DNA of 64,000 nt. Origin: Zopfochytrium polystomum. Its lineage: Eukaryota; Chytridiomycota; Chytridiomycetes; Chytridiales; Chytridiaceae. The DNA lies in assembly GCA_025765615.1 (NCBI GenBank), contig JAIVFJ010000056.1, positions 124,001-188,000 on the forward strand, in the 5' to 3' direction. Shown piece by piece: positions 10,906 through 23,500 of the stretch. Both the position numbers and the translations under genes were made by a program. The notes under the pieces were generated by a model, which was not told the DNA's origin, did no database searches, and was given only the letters and a program-made list of their open reading frames with translations. Each line of letters begins with the position of its first letter. The stretch's first letter is position 1.

Positions 10906-12931
10906 TAATATCCACGTTGAAGCTGGTCTGCAGCGAAGCCTCATTTCTTCCAGTTCAAATGAGTCTTTGCACAGTGAGTTGAATGCAATTTGTCGCCGGT
11001 CAATGAGCTACGAGGTTGGAATGCGTGTTTTGAGTATCTTTATTGTAAAAGTATGTGGTCAAGCAATATTCTTCAATTGATATTCAGAATGTTGACTTCC
11101 CAAAATCCCCACTTTATAAATTAACTCAGATCAATTTGAGGCAAGCTGCAGCTTATGAGAGAATCCCTCCTTATATTGATGAGACCAACATCTTCACATG
11201 GATGAAAACGGCTTTGCTATCTCATTCCCTGGTTCCAAGCTCAAAGCAGATCAGCTTTCTCTTGAACTTTATGGGTACACTTGCCTCTCTCCCAGCAGAA
11301 GTACCATGGCGAAGCTTCTCGTATCCAGAATCTCGAAGCAACCGAGAAACCTGGAAGAGTGTTTTTGGCATTGATGCTCATGTACGGAAGCCAATGATCG
11401 CTCAAATAATGAGCAGTCCATCAAAGGTTAGTTGCTGCAACTTGAGTCGCATGCCAAATAACCCAAATAATAGAAAGGACTTCTAAGTTATTTCAAACGA
11501 AGCACAGTAACATCAATTGAGTCGAAAACTTTTGTTGATAGGCTCCAGCTCTGTGATGACGACATTGAAATCCATTTTTCAATATCATCCAATGAGATTC
11601 GCCTTCTTCGGAATATTCTAATTCAGCAGAGATCCGTCGATGCACCATGGAAGGAAAGTATCTACGTCACCACTGTTATGTTCAATTCTGTGGTGAGAGC
11701 GTCACTGGAAAGTGATCAGACTTTGGACTTGAAGCCTCGCAGCCCAAGCTTTATTGAGTCTGCAATCACCAAATGGTCTCTTCTCGAAGTCTCTGAGAGA
11801 ATGCATGAGTCTATCAATCTCTTTCATATCCCATTTCCAAAGCTTGGACGGATTCCCGCTGATTGGACTGATGATGAGAAATACTTGCTGGATGTTTTTG
11901 CAAAGCTTGTGCCAACTCCCAGGGAATTTCGATCTCTTTGGGCTTTTGCAGCGGACATGTGCCAAAAAGTCTATCAAAGAACTGACACTGAGCTGAGCAA
12001 GAAGTGGGAGAACACACGGAAGAAACTTCGAAGGAAAGAGGCCAAAAATTCTCAGTCAGCAGGAGTTGTTGACGTTTGCGCAGAGACTGCAATTGTTGAC
12101 AGTGGACCCACAATTGCGCCACTTGATGGAAGAGCAGAAAATGCAATGGTGGAAGGCGGAGGAGAAACTGCTAGGCCCCAAAACCCAAGCATAGACCCAC
12201 ATGAAGTCGAAACAAGTCAGTTGCAGGCCTGTGGGGAAATGGCGTCTGATGCCAGTCTGCTGGAAAAACCCACATCAGTTGAAGATAACAGTCTCCAATG
12301 TCACAGTGTACAGATTTCGGATGAAGATATGAACAGGATTGTGGCATTTGCAGACAAACACAAAAATGGACAGAGATTTGACTGGCAGAGAGTTCGGCTG
12401 TATTCACTTGAGTTAGGTTCTATCTACTCAAACCTCACACCTGATGCACTTCGTCAAAGAGTCGACTACTTTCGAAATCGCAAAAAGCGGTCAAACACTT
12501 CGTCGTCAACTGCAAAACCCTATAGCTCTTCTGCCCCCAATCACTCTCGTGGGTCAGTGATAGAGCCACCTCCTTCTGCCTCAGTTGAAGCACAATCAAA
12601 CGGAGATACAAATTCTTTGGGGGATCCAAGCGCAGAACTGAGGGCCCCCGAACCAACTGTGGAGCATTCAGCAACAACTTGCAATATGTTCCCCATACAT
12701 CCTTCAGCCCCAGTGGAAACACCTTTCCAATCGGCAAAGGCAACTCTTGATTCGTCAACCCTAAAATTCAAGCCTCAATTTGGAGAAAAGCTGCCACCAG
12801 CAACAAACAAGGCATGTGACAATTGCAGGAAGAGAAAAAAGGGATGTGATGGCACAGATCGTGAGTGTGCTAAGAAGAAAGCTCGTGCAAACTGCCAAAC
12901 GATCACAAATTTCTTCAGGCAGCACAAATGA
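10906..12931 (+). pseudogene. Copy A: 5'-truncated multidomain transposase-like gene
   Basis: Only the last part of the gene remains: the end of exon 6 (10906-11050), exon 7 (11088-11426) and exon 8 (11474-12931). The N-terminal domain and candidates D258 and D487 are gone; E613 and everything after it remain. The left edge is a clean break: sequence matches copy B from AATAATATCC onward and differs before it. No promoter is present, so expression would need read-in. Confidence 0.85.
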
Positions 12932-13133
12932 ATTGTGTAGGGGGCTAGTCCTATGGTGCAGAGAAAAAGAGAGTAAAGCAATAAACCTAAGTTCATACTA
13001 TCTGAGTGATTCAGCAGTTCTCTTTTCGACTAAGAATTAAAAAAGTGACGCAGGAAGAAACGACAATTAGACGGCCTCTTGTGTGATGCTGAAGGCAGCG
13101 GATGAACGAGAAAATGATGGGACAGCTGCTCCA

Positions 13134-13222
13134 ACGCCGCCTGCGGCGGCGTCGGAGCCCCCGTCGGAGCGTCGGAGCTCCCAGTGTCGGCGTCGGAGCG
13201 CCGCCGACCTTCGGTCGGCGGC
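13134..13222. repeat. 3'-terminal hairpins and GTCGGAG repeats, copy A
   Basis: Two perfect inverted repeats: ACGCCGCC/GGCGGCGT with a TGC loop (13134-13152), and a 10-bp stem GCCGCCGACC/GGTCGGCGGC with a TTC loop (13200-13222). Between them are four direct repeats of GTCGGAG. The copy boundary follows 14 bases after the second hairpin. Confidence 0.85.
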
Positions 13223-13283
13223 ATCCGCCATAGGCCTCGGGGGGGGCCCTGGGGGATTCTGCCGATTGTCCGCGGACACTGAT

Positions 13284-13303
13284 TGACCGGTCATGACCGG
13301 TCA
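13284..13303. promoter_or_regulatory. Tandem TGACCGGTCA palindromes at unit start, copy B
   Basis: Two abutting copies of a 10-bp palindrome form a 20-bp palindrome; a third partial copy (TGACCGGT) lies at 13335-13342. It sits about 47 bases into the unit. A dimeric DNA-binding protein, possibly the element's own, is a reasonable reader. Confidence 0.55.
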
Positions 13304-14659
13304 GTCAACACGTGACTTGTCCGTGACTTGTCACTGACCGGTTCCTGCCGCCGCCGCCCGCTTCCGAAAAACGTGAGATCTGCCACTGCCGTTGCGTCGA
13401 TCGAGTGAAACAGTGTGCACTGCGGTGATCTACGCCCGCGGGGCTTTATCCATTCCTGGACCATTCCCCACTCGTTCCCACCTATCCAGCAGGTTCGATA
13501 GCTTGCAACCGTGATGCCTAACATGCTCATATTTTCCTTCCAGGCGCCACTCCCGCCGCCTGCCAACAGGATTCCCGTCTTTGCTGTCGCTTTGAAAAAC
13601 GCTGCTGCCGGCTGCTTTTGCCGTGATCCTACCCTCCGACTTCTGTTGCAGCTCTCACTCTCCGACTGCCGAGTCATTAGGTTGCTGCTGTTTCTTTGGT
13701 CCGCAGCAGACTCAACGGTTGGTTGCGACAAGTGGGGCGTATGCGTGCTGAGCTCAGCCACCTTTGACGACACTGAAGTTCTCCGGCTCGTGACCCTTGC
13801 CAGAGGCGCAAACATCAACACTTCCAAACTGTCACCAGTGCCCGCGGTCAAGATCGGTACCACCTCCTGCAGAAAGAGATCCATCCCCGCAATTCCCCAG
13901 ACCCACGCCATTTACAACGTCTGCGTCATTTGTGACTTAGATACGCGACCCCACCACTACTTAATTCAGACCATTTTCGACGCTCTCAAATTATTTCAAC
14001 AGTCTTGAAGGTAAGCCAAGTGCAGAAGATTCAGTTCAACTAATCACAGAACGCATGCTCACATCTTCTGCTCTTTTCTGTGACTGACTTTCAGCGCGAC
14101 TTCAGTTTGCGGAACATCACTGATTAATTGTTGAACTCGTTTGTTATTTTATAACACCCACTTGCCCAATAACCCCAAAACCACCGACACAAACAAACCC
14201 TTTCGACTTTGGATTCAAGCGACTAAAGTATTGCTACGTCAGCAGGCTCCGGTTTGAAGGATTTGACAACTCTGTGAGCCTTGCACAGGTGAGTGAATAA
14301 AAAAAAAGGGGGTGGGGGGGAGAATCAACGAGAGCGCCAGCAGCAGGACAAGAGGAGAACCTGGTTGACACCTATGCGCCCACTCTGCCACAGTTGACTC
14401 GTCCTCTTCTTCTCCTCCTCATATGATCCTGCAACACGCTCCCATTGGCCCCTGTCACAAACCCCCAGTGTAACTTCGACCTGTCGTGTCAAATAAAGCG
14501 GAGATTGTATCTGCAAACAACGTGTCCATTTATTCACTAAAGCTCTTATGTAAGATGAACGCTTTGTTGCACCATCACAGATCAGCAGTGCGTGATGTAA
14601 CACCCCCTTTTCCTTTGTAGACACATAGTATCATACTCATTCAGATTGCCTCTGCAACA
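13304..14659. other. Leader region of copy B, no supported gene
   Basis: About 1.35 kb precedes the transposase-like gene. Open frames exist on both strands here but show neither recognisable domains nor splice logic. A run of nine A and G-rich sequence lies near 14298-14320. The same region recurs in copy C (19159-20513). It probably holds the promoter and leader. Confidence 0.45.
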
Positions 14660-17600
14660 ATGGATCAAGGAAAACTCTCGCAGTATGCTGCATCATTTGC
14701 CACAGCACGATTCAATGACGCAAATTTACGTGGAATATTCCCTCCCGTTCTTACAATGCCTGAGGACAAGGAGGCACAGGCCTCAGAGGAACTCTTCAGC
14801 TTCCCAACCTATGTCTGGAATATCGAAGCAACCTTTTCTAATGGGGCAATTGTTTGCATTCGAACTGGATGCAGCTGTGTACCCCGTTTTGTCAAAATTC
14901 GTTGGAGGCTTGTGAACGACATTAAACATCGTACTTATTTGATATATCGCCAATACCGATGTTCAATGTGGAAGAAGTCAACAAGAGCTGAGCTTGATCC
15001 AGAAGAAGATGCAAAAGGATCAGGCTACTTCTCCACTATTGACGAGCGATTTTTTGAGCTACTAGACGATGAAAAGCGTGGAAGATTCCCTTATATTCTA
15101 ACGTTCAAAGGAGGTGTCTCTGTTGAGTTATACGAGCGCTTTGTGGCTCGCTGCTTTTACACAGCAATTGGGCTCAAATCTTCTTTGAAAGAAATTTTGT
15201 CTATTCGGTCAGGTAACTTTCTGCAAATAAACACTTTACATATTGTGAGATAAACTCTGTCTACAACTTATCAGGCCGATATGCGCAACTGCTGCAGCGC
15301 TTTGCAAAACGCTCTGAAATAATCAGTGCAGAAATCCGCCCAACTCCTCCCACTTTGGCAGACTATTTGGACAAGAACAAGCCACCTGATCGAAAGGAAA
15401 TGAGCTCACTTTGGCTCAAAGAGACTGCCAAATTTGATCACCTTGCGTCTGCCCTAATGAATTCAGCAAAGGTCACTAAGTCAGTGTCCTTGGACGGAAC
15501 ACGAAAATTTGCGAAACGTCTACGATTTAGAAAGGGTCAACAGTCTGCAAACTTAAAGGAGTGCCACCTGCTTCTTTTAGCTCGGAATGAGATTGGTGAG
15601 TATTTGCAGCAAAGAAAATAGTGCTGACCTTGTGCGGGCACCCCTTTTTTTTAGGAGAAATCGTCAATCGGCAATTTGTCGCTTCAGAAAATCAAGGCGA
15701 GATTACTGAGTTTTTGAAGCGGATTGTGCAGTACAACGTGGAACCAACTGCCAAAGTCGGTGATACATTTACAGCTATGGATGATGCAGCTAGTGTCAGT
15801 CACACTCCAGATGGCAGTGATCTGGATGATCTAAACAGTGGTGCTGATATTTTGTGCTGGAGAAATTTTGATTCATTTGATGAACCAACTGCTGCGTCTG
15901 GTAGGGCTGCTTCTCTCTTTATTTTCTTTTTTTTTTAGGTTTTTTCGAATGATTCTCTAACTGTTTGCATATAATTTGAAAAACACAGACAACATTACCC
16001 AAGTGATGGGTGACAGTAATGCAATGAATCACGCACCAACAGGTTCGATGGTTTTCATATGACAGTTTTGCTTATACTGATATTTACGCAAACTTTGTCA
16101 AGATGATCTGATGAATGCTGTTTTCACTGAAGATTTAAACGTGAGGCATCTGTCCAGCAGTGGAACCACAAAGCAATTTGAGGAACCTGAGCTTGATGAG
16201 GACTCTGATGATGGCGAGATGAGTCTTAATGAAATGGAAGAGGATAATTGCTCAATTGTTGGGGATGAGGGGGGTGACATCCTTGACGAGATGACTATTG
16301 AGCCTTTGAGCAATGAGAGCCTTTGGTCAGATGCTACAATTGAATTTCCTGACATTGATGAAATGCAAGACATTTTGGTTGTTTGTGATAACCCAAAGGC
16401 AATGCGGGGCTGTGTGCGTGCAATGGGTAAACGGTAAGGTGCGACTAATGCTCATCCTTTGGTAACAAAATTCAACAAATCAAGATTCCGAGCGTGCCAA
16501 GATCCATTTCATCTCATTTCGCGGTCAACCTCCAAAGTTAAGAAAGAGCTGCGTGGCTTACTCTCCCGTCGATTCCACGATGCTTTATATGAATCAGACC
16601 ATCAGCTGAGAGATCGATCTGACATGTTTTTCTGTGTCCGTGAACTCCTAAGCACCGTATCACCAGCAGACATTACAGTCCCAGTGGAGAGATGGAGGGC
16701 AACAGCAACAAATACACTCAAGCATATTTGGCGTGGAGACCTTGTTCCTATTGGAAAGAATAATATCCACGTTGAAGCTGGTCTGCAGCGAAGCCTCATT
16801 TCTTCCAGTTCAAATGAGTCTTTGCACAGTGAGTTGAATGCAATTTGTCGCCGGTCAATGAGCTACGAGGTTGGAATGCGTGTTTTGAGTATCTTTATTG
16901 TAAAAGTATGTGGTCAAGCAATATTCTTCAATTGATATTCAGAATGTTGACTTCCCAAAATCCCCACTTTATAAATTAACTCAGATCAATTTGAGGCAAG
17001 CTGCAGCTTATGAGAGAATCCCTCCTTATATTGATGAGACCAACATCTTCACATGGATGAAAACGGCTTTGCTATCTCATTCCCTGGTTCCAAGCTCAAA
17101 GCAGATCAGCTTTCTCTTGAACTTTATGGGTACACTTGCCTCTCTCCCAGCAGAAGTACCATGGCGAAGCTTCTCGTATCCAGAATCTCGAAGCAACCGA
17201 GAAACCTGGAAGAGTGTTTTTGGCATTGATGCTCATGTACGGAAGCCAATGATCGCTCAAATAATGAGCAGTCCATCAAAGGTTAGTTGCTGCAACTTGA
17301 GTCGCATGCCAAATAACCCAAATAATAGAAAGGACTTCTAAGTTATTTCAAACGAAGCACAGTAACATCAATTGAGTCGAAAACTTTTGTTGATAGGCTC
17401 CAGCTCTGTGATGACGACATTGAAATCCATTTTTCAATATCATCCAATGAGATTCGCCTTCTTCGGAATATTCTAATTCAGCAGAGATCCGTCGATGCAC
17501 CATGGAAGGAAAGTATCTACGTCACCACTGTTATGTTCAATTCTGTGGTGAGAGCGTCACTGGAAAGTGATCAGACTTTGGACTTGAAGCCTCGCAGCCC

Positions 17601-18786
17601 AAGCTTTATTGAGTCTGCAATCACCAAATGGTCTCTTCTCGAAGTCTCTGAGAGAATGCATGAGTCTATCAATCTCTTTCATATCCCATTTCCAAAGCTT
17701 GGACGGATTCCCGCTGATTGGACTGATGATGAGAAATACTTGCTGGATGTTTTTGCAAAGCTTGTGCCAACTCCCAGGGAATTTCGATCTCTTTGGGCTT
17801 TTGCAGCGGACATGTGCCAAAAAGTCTATCAAAGAACTGACACTGAGCTGAGCAAGAAGTGGGAGAACACACGGAAGAAACTTCGAAGGAAAGAGGCCAA
17901 AAATTCTCAGTCAGCAGGAGTTGTTGACGTTTGCGCAGAGACTGCAATTGTTGACAGTGGACCCACAATTGCGCCACTTGATGGAAGAGCAGAAAATGCA
18001 ATGGTGGAAGGCGGAGGAGAAACTGCTAGGCCCCAAAACCCAAGCATAGACCCACATGAAGTCGAAACAAGTCAGTTGCAGGCCTGTGGGGAAATGGCGT
18101 CTGATGCCAGTCTGCTGGAAAAACCCACATCAGTTGAAGATAACAGTCTCCAATGTCACAGTGTACAGATTTCGGATGAAGATATGAACAGGATTGTGGC
18201 ATTTGCAGACAAACACAAAAATGGACAGAGATTTGACTGGCAGAGAGTTCGGCTGTATTCACTTGAGTTAGGTTCTATCTACTCAAACCTCACACCTGAT
18301 GCACTTCGTCAAAGAGTCGACTACTTTCGAAATCGCAAAAAGCGGTCAAACACTTCGTCGTCAACTGCAAAACCCTATAGCTCTTCTGCCCCCAATCACT
18401 CTCGTGGGTCAGTGATAGAGCCACCTCCTTCTGCCTCAGTTGAAGCACAATCAAACGGAGATACAAATTCTTTGGGGGATCCAAGCGCAGAACTGAGGGC
18501 CCCCGAACCAACTGTGGAGCATTCAGCAACAACTTGCAATATGTTCCCCATACATCCTTCAGCCCCAGTGGAAACACCTTTCCAATCGGCAAAGGCAACT
18601 CTTGATTCGTCAACCCTAAAATTCAAGCCTCAATTTGGAGAAAAGCTGCCACCAGCAACAAACAAGGCATGTGACAATTGCAGGAAGAGAAAAAAGGGAT
18701 GTGATGGCACAGATCGTGAGTGTGCTAAGAAGAAAGCTCGTGCAAACTGCCAAACGATCACAAATTTCTTCAGGCAGCACAAATGA
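14660..18786 (+). CDS. Copy B: 1,240-residue DDE-like protein with SANT x2, zinc cluster and PIP-like tail
   Basis: The exons I derive are 14660-15212, 15275-15595, 15655-15900, 15989-16042, 16103-16433, 16485-16905, 16943-17281 and 17329-18786. All have GT-AG borders and matching phases, and total 3,723 nt. Residues about 30-200 resemble the zinc-ribbon region of transposase-like DUF6729 proteins (family name from memory). A likely RNase H-like core follows with D258 (SLDGTRKF), D487 (VVCDNPKA) and E613 (SNESLHSELN). An acidic insert of about 120 residues lies between the two aspartates. Then come two SANT/Myb-like domains (about 882-940 and 1035-1090), five cysteines of a Zn(II)2Cys6-like pattern (1203, 1206, 1213, 1220, 1229; the fifth canonical position is Lys) and a C-terminus ending TITNFFRQHK that resembles a PIP box. 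It is probably the mobility protein of its element; the catalytic role is inferred. Confidence 0.75.
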
Positions 18787-18988
18787 ATTGTGTAGGGGGC
18801 TAGTCCTATGGTGCAGAGAAAAAGAGAGTAAAGCAATAAACCTAAGTTCATACTATCTGAGTGATTCAGCAGTTCTCTTTTCGACTAAGAATTAAAAAAG
18901 TGACGCAGGAAGAAACGACAATTAGACGGCCTCTTGTGTGATGCTGAAGGCAGCGGATGAACGAGAAAATGATGGGACAGCTGCTCCA

Positions 18989-19077
18989 ACGCCGCCTGCG
19001 GCGGCGTCGGAGCCCCCGTCGGAGCGTCGGAGCTCCCAGTGTCGGCGTCGGAGCGCCGCCGACCTTCGGTCGGCGGC
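18989..19077. repeat. 3'-terminal hairpins and GTCGGAG repeats, copy B
   Basis: Identical to the block at 13134-13222, shifted by 5,855 bases. Confidence 0.85.
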
Positions 19078-19138
19078 ATCCGCCATAGGCCTCGGGGGGG
19101 GCCCTGGGGGATTCTGCCGATTGTCCGCGGACACTGAT

Positions 19139-19158
19139 TGACCGGTCATGACCGGTCA
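19139..19158. promoter_or_regulatory. Tandem TGACCGGTCA palindromes at unit start, copy C
   Basis: Same 20-bp double palindrome as at 13284-13303. Confidence 0.55.
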
Positions 19159-20513
19159 GTCAACACGTGACTTGTCCGTGACTTGTCACTGACCGGTTCC
19201 TGCCGCCGCCGCCCGCTTCCGAAAAACGTGAGATCTGCCACTGCCGTTGCGTCGATCGAGTGAAACAGTGTGCACTGCGGTGATCTACGCCCGCGGGGCT
19301 TTATCCATTCCTGGACCATTCCCCACTCGTTCCCACCTATCCAGCAGGTTCGATAGCTTGCAACCGTGATGCCTAACATGCTCATATTTTCCTTCCAGGC
19401 GCCACTCCCGCCGCCTGCCAACAGGATTCCCGTCTTTGCTGTCGCTTTGAAAAACGCTGCTGCCGGCTGCTTTTGCCGTGATCCTACCCTCCGACTTCTG
19501 TTGCAGCTCTCACTCTCCGACTGCCGAGTCATTAGGTTGCTGCTGTTTCTTTGGTCCGCAGCAGACTCAACGGTTGGTTGCGACAAGTGGGGCGTATGCG
19601 TGCTGAGCTCAGCCACCTTTGACGACACTGAAGTTCTCCGGCTCGTGACCCTTGCCAGAGGCGCAAACATCAACACTTCCAAACTGTCACCAGTGCCCGC
19701 GGTCAAGATCGGTACCACCTCCTGCAGAAAGAGATCCATCCCCGCAATTCCCCAGACCCACGCCATTTACAACGTCTGCGTCATTTGTGACTTAGATACG
19801 CGACCCCACCACTACTTAATTCAGACCATTTTCGACGCTCTCAAATTATTTCAACAGTCTTGAAGGTAAGCCAAGTGCAGAAGATTCAGTTCAACTAATC
19901 ACAGAACGCATGCTCACATCTTCTGCTCTTTTCTGTGACTGACTTTCAGCGCGACTTCAGTTTGCGGAACATCACTGATTAATTGTTGAACTCGTTTGTT
20001 ATTTTATAACACCCACTTGCCCAATAACCCCAAAACCACCGACACAAACAAACCCTTTCGACTTTGGATTCAAGCGACTAAAGTATTGCTACGTCAGCAG
20101 GCTCCGGTTTGAAGGATTTGACAACTCTGTGAGCCTTGCACAGGTGAGTGAATAAAAAAAAAGGGGGTGGGGGGGAGAATCAACGAGAGCGCCAGCAGCA
20201 GGACAAGAGGAGAACCTGGTTGACACCTATGCGCCCACTCTGCCACAGTTGACTCGTCCTCTTCTTCTCCTCCTCATATGATCCTGCAACACGCTCCCAT
20301 TGGCCCCTGTCACAAACCCCCAGTGTAACTTCGACCTGTCGTGTCAAATAAAGCGGAGATTGTATCTGCAAACAACGTGTCCATTTATTCACTAAAGCTC
20401 TTATGTAAGATGAACGCTTTGTTGCACCATCACAGATCAGCAGTGCGTGATGTAACACCCCTTTTCCTTTGTAGACACATAGTATCATACTCATTCAGAT
20501 TGCCTCTGCAACA

Positions 20514-23500
20514 ATGGATCAAGGAAAACTCTCGCAGTATGCTGCATCATTTGCCACAGCACGATTCAATGACGCAAATTTACGTGGAATATTCCCTCCC
20601 GTTCTTACAATGCCTGAGGACAAGGAGGCACAGGCCTCAGAGGAACTCTTCAGCTTCCCAACCTATGTCTGGAATATCGAAGCAACCTTTTCTAATGGGG
20701 CAATTGTTTGCATTCGAACTGGATGCAGCTGTGTACCCCGTTTTGTCAAAATTCGTTGGAGGCTTGTGAACGACATTAAACATCGTACTTATTTGATATA
20801 TCGCCAATACCGATGTTCAATGTGGAAGAAGTCAACAAGAGCTGAGCTTGATCCAGAAGAAGATGCAAAAGGATCAGGCTACTTCTCCACTATTGACGAG
20901 CGATTTTTTGAGCTACTAGACGATGAAAAGCGTGGAAGATTCCCTTATATTCTAACGTTCAAAGGAGGTGTCTCTGTTGAGTTATACGAGCGCTTTGTGG
21001 CTCGCTGCTTTTACACAGCAATTGGGCTCAAATCTTCTTTGAAAGAAATTTTGTCTATTCGGTCAGGTAACTTTCTGCAAATAAACACTTTACATATTGT
21101 GAGATAAACTCTGTCTACAACTTATCAGGCCGATATGCGCAACTGCTGCAGCGCTTTGCAAAACGCTCTGAAATAATCAGTGCAGAAATCCGCCCAACTC
21201 CTCCCACTTTGGCAGACTATTTGGACAAGAACAAGCCACCTGATCGAAAGGAAATGAGCTCACTTTGGCTCAAAGAGACTGCCAAATTTGATCACCTTGC
21301 GTCTGCCCTAATGAATTCAGCAAAGGTCACTAAGTCAGTGTCCTTGGACGGAACACGAAAATTTGCGAAACGTCTACGATTTAGAAAGGGTCAACAGTCT
21401 GCAAACTTAAAGGAGTGCCACCTGCTTCTTTTAGCTCGGAATGAGATTGGTGAGTATTTGCAGCAAAGAAAATAGTGCTGACCTTGTGCGGGCACCCCTT
21501 TTTTTTAGGAGAAATCGTCAATCGGCAATTTGTCGCTTCAGAAAATCAAGGCGAGATTACTGAGTTTTTGAAGCGGATTGTGCAGTACAACGTGGAACCA
21601 ACTGCCAAAGTCGGTGATACATTTACAGCTATGGATGATGCAGCTAGTGTCAGTCACACTCCAGATGGCAGTGATCTGGATGATCTAAACAGTGGTGCTG
21701 ATATTTTGTGCTGGAGAAATTTTGATTCATTTGATGAACCAACTGCTGCGTCTGGTAGGGCTGCTTCTCTCTTTATTTTCTTTTTTTTTTAGGTTTTTTC
21801 GAATGATTCTCTAACTGTTTGCATATAATTTGAAAAACACAGACAACATTACCCAAGTGATGGGTGACAGTAATGCAATGAATCACGCACCAACAGGTTC
21901 GATGGTTTTCATATGACAGTTTTGCTTATACTGATATTTACGCAAACTTTGTCAAGATGATCTGATGAATGCTGTTTTCACTGAAGATTTAAACGTGAGG
22001 CATCTGTCCAGCAGTGGAACCACAAAGCAATTTGAGGAACCTGAGCTTGATGAGGACTCTGATGATGGCGAGATGAGTCTTAATGAAATGGAAGAGGATA
22101 ATTGCTCAATTGTTGGGGATGAGGGGGGTGACATCCTTGACGAGATGACTATTGAGCCTTTGAGCAATGAGAGCCTTTGGTCAGATGCTACAATTGAATT
22201 TCCTGACATTGATGAAATGCAAGACATTTTGGTTGTTTGTGATAACCCAAAGGCAATGCGGGGCTGTGTGCGTGCAATGGGTAAACGGTAAGGTGCGACT
22301 AATGCTCATCCTTTGGTAACAAAATTCAACAAATCAAGATTCCGAGCGTGCCAAGATCCATTTCATCTCATTTCGCGGTCAACCTCCAAAGTTAAGAAAG
22401 AGCTGCGTGGCTTACTCTCCCGTCGATTCCACGATGCTTTATATGAATCAGACCATCAGCTGAGAGATCGATCTGACATGTTTTTCTGTGTCCGTGAACT
22501 CCTAAGCACCGTATCACCAGCAGACATTACAGTCCCAGTGGAGAGATGGAGGGCAACAGCAACAAATACACTCAAGCATATTTGGCGTGGAGACCTTGTT
22601 CCTATTGGAAAGAATAATATCCACGTTGAAGCTGGTCTGCAGCGAAGCCTCATTTCTTCCAGTTCAAATGAGTCTTTGCACAGTGAGTTGAATGCAATTT
22701 GTCGCCGGTCAATGAGCTACGAGGTTGGAATGCGTGTTTTGAGTATCTTTATTGTAAAAGTATGTGGTCAAGCAATATTCTTCAATTGATATTCAGAATG
22801 TTGACTTCCCAAAATCCCCACTTTATAAATTAACTCAGATCAATTTGAGGCAAGCTGCAGCTTATGAGAGAATCCCTCCTTATATTGATGAGACCAACAT
22901 CTTCACATGGATGAAAACGGCTTTGCTATCTCATTCCCTGGTTCCAAGCTCAAAGCAGATCAGCTTTCTCTTGAACTTTATGGGTACACTTGCCTCTCTC
23001 CCAGCAGAAGTACCATGGCGAAGCTTCTCGTATCCAGAATCTCGAAGCAACCGAGAAACCTGGAAGAGTGTTTTTGGCATTGATGCTCATGTACGGAAGC
23101 CAATGATCGCTCAAATAATGAGCAGTCCATCAAAGGTTAGTTGCTGCAACTTGAGTCGCATGCCAAATAACCCAAATAATAGAAAGGACTTCTAAGTTAT
23201 TTCAAACGAAGCACAGTAACATCAATTGAGTCGAAAACTTTTGTTGATAGGCTCCAGCTCTGTGATGACGACATTGAAATCCATTTTTCAATATCATCCA
23301 ATGAGATTCGCCTTCTTCGGAATATTCTAATTCAGCAGAGATCCGTCGATGCACCATGGAAGGAAAGTATCTACGTCACCACTGTTATGTTCAATTCTGT
23401 GGTGAGAGCGTCACTGGAAAGTGATCAGACTTTGGACTTGAAGCCTCGCAGCCCAAGCTTTATTGAGTCTGCAATCACCAAATGGTCTCTTCTCGAAGTC

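Noticed and set aside
13291..14008. Overlapping 165- and 206-codon frames in the leader of each full copy
   Set aside because: Opposite-strand frames without domains or plausible composition; probably non-coding leader.
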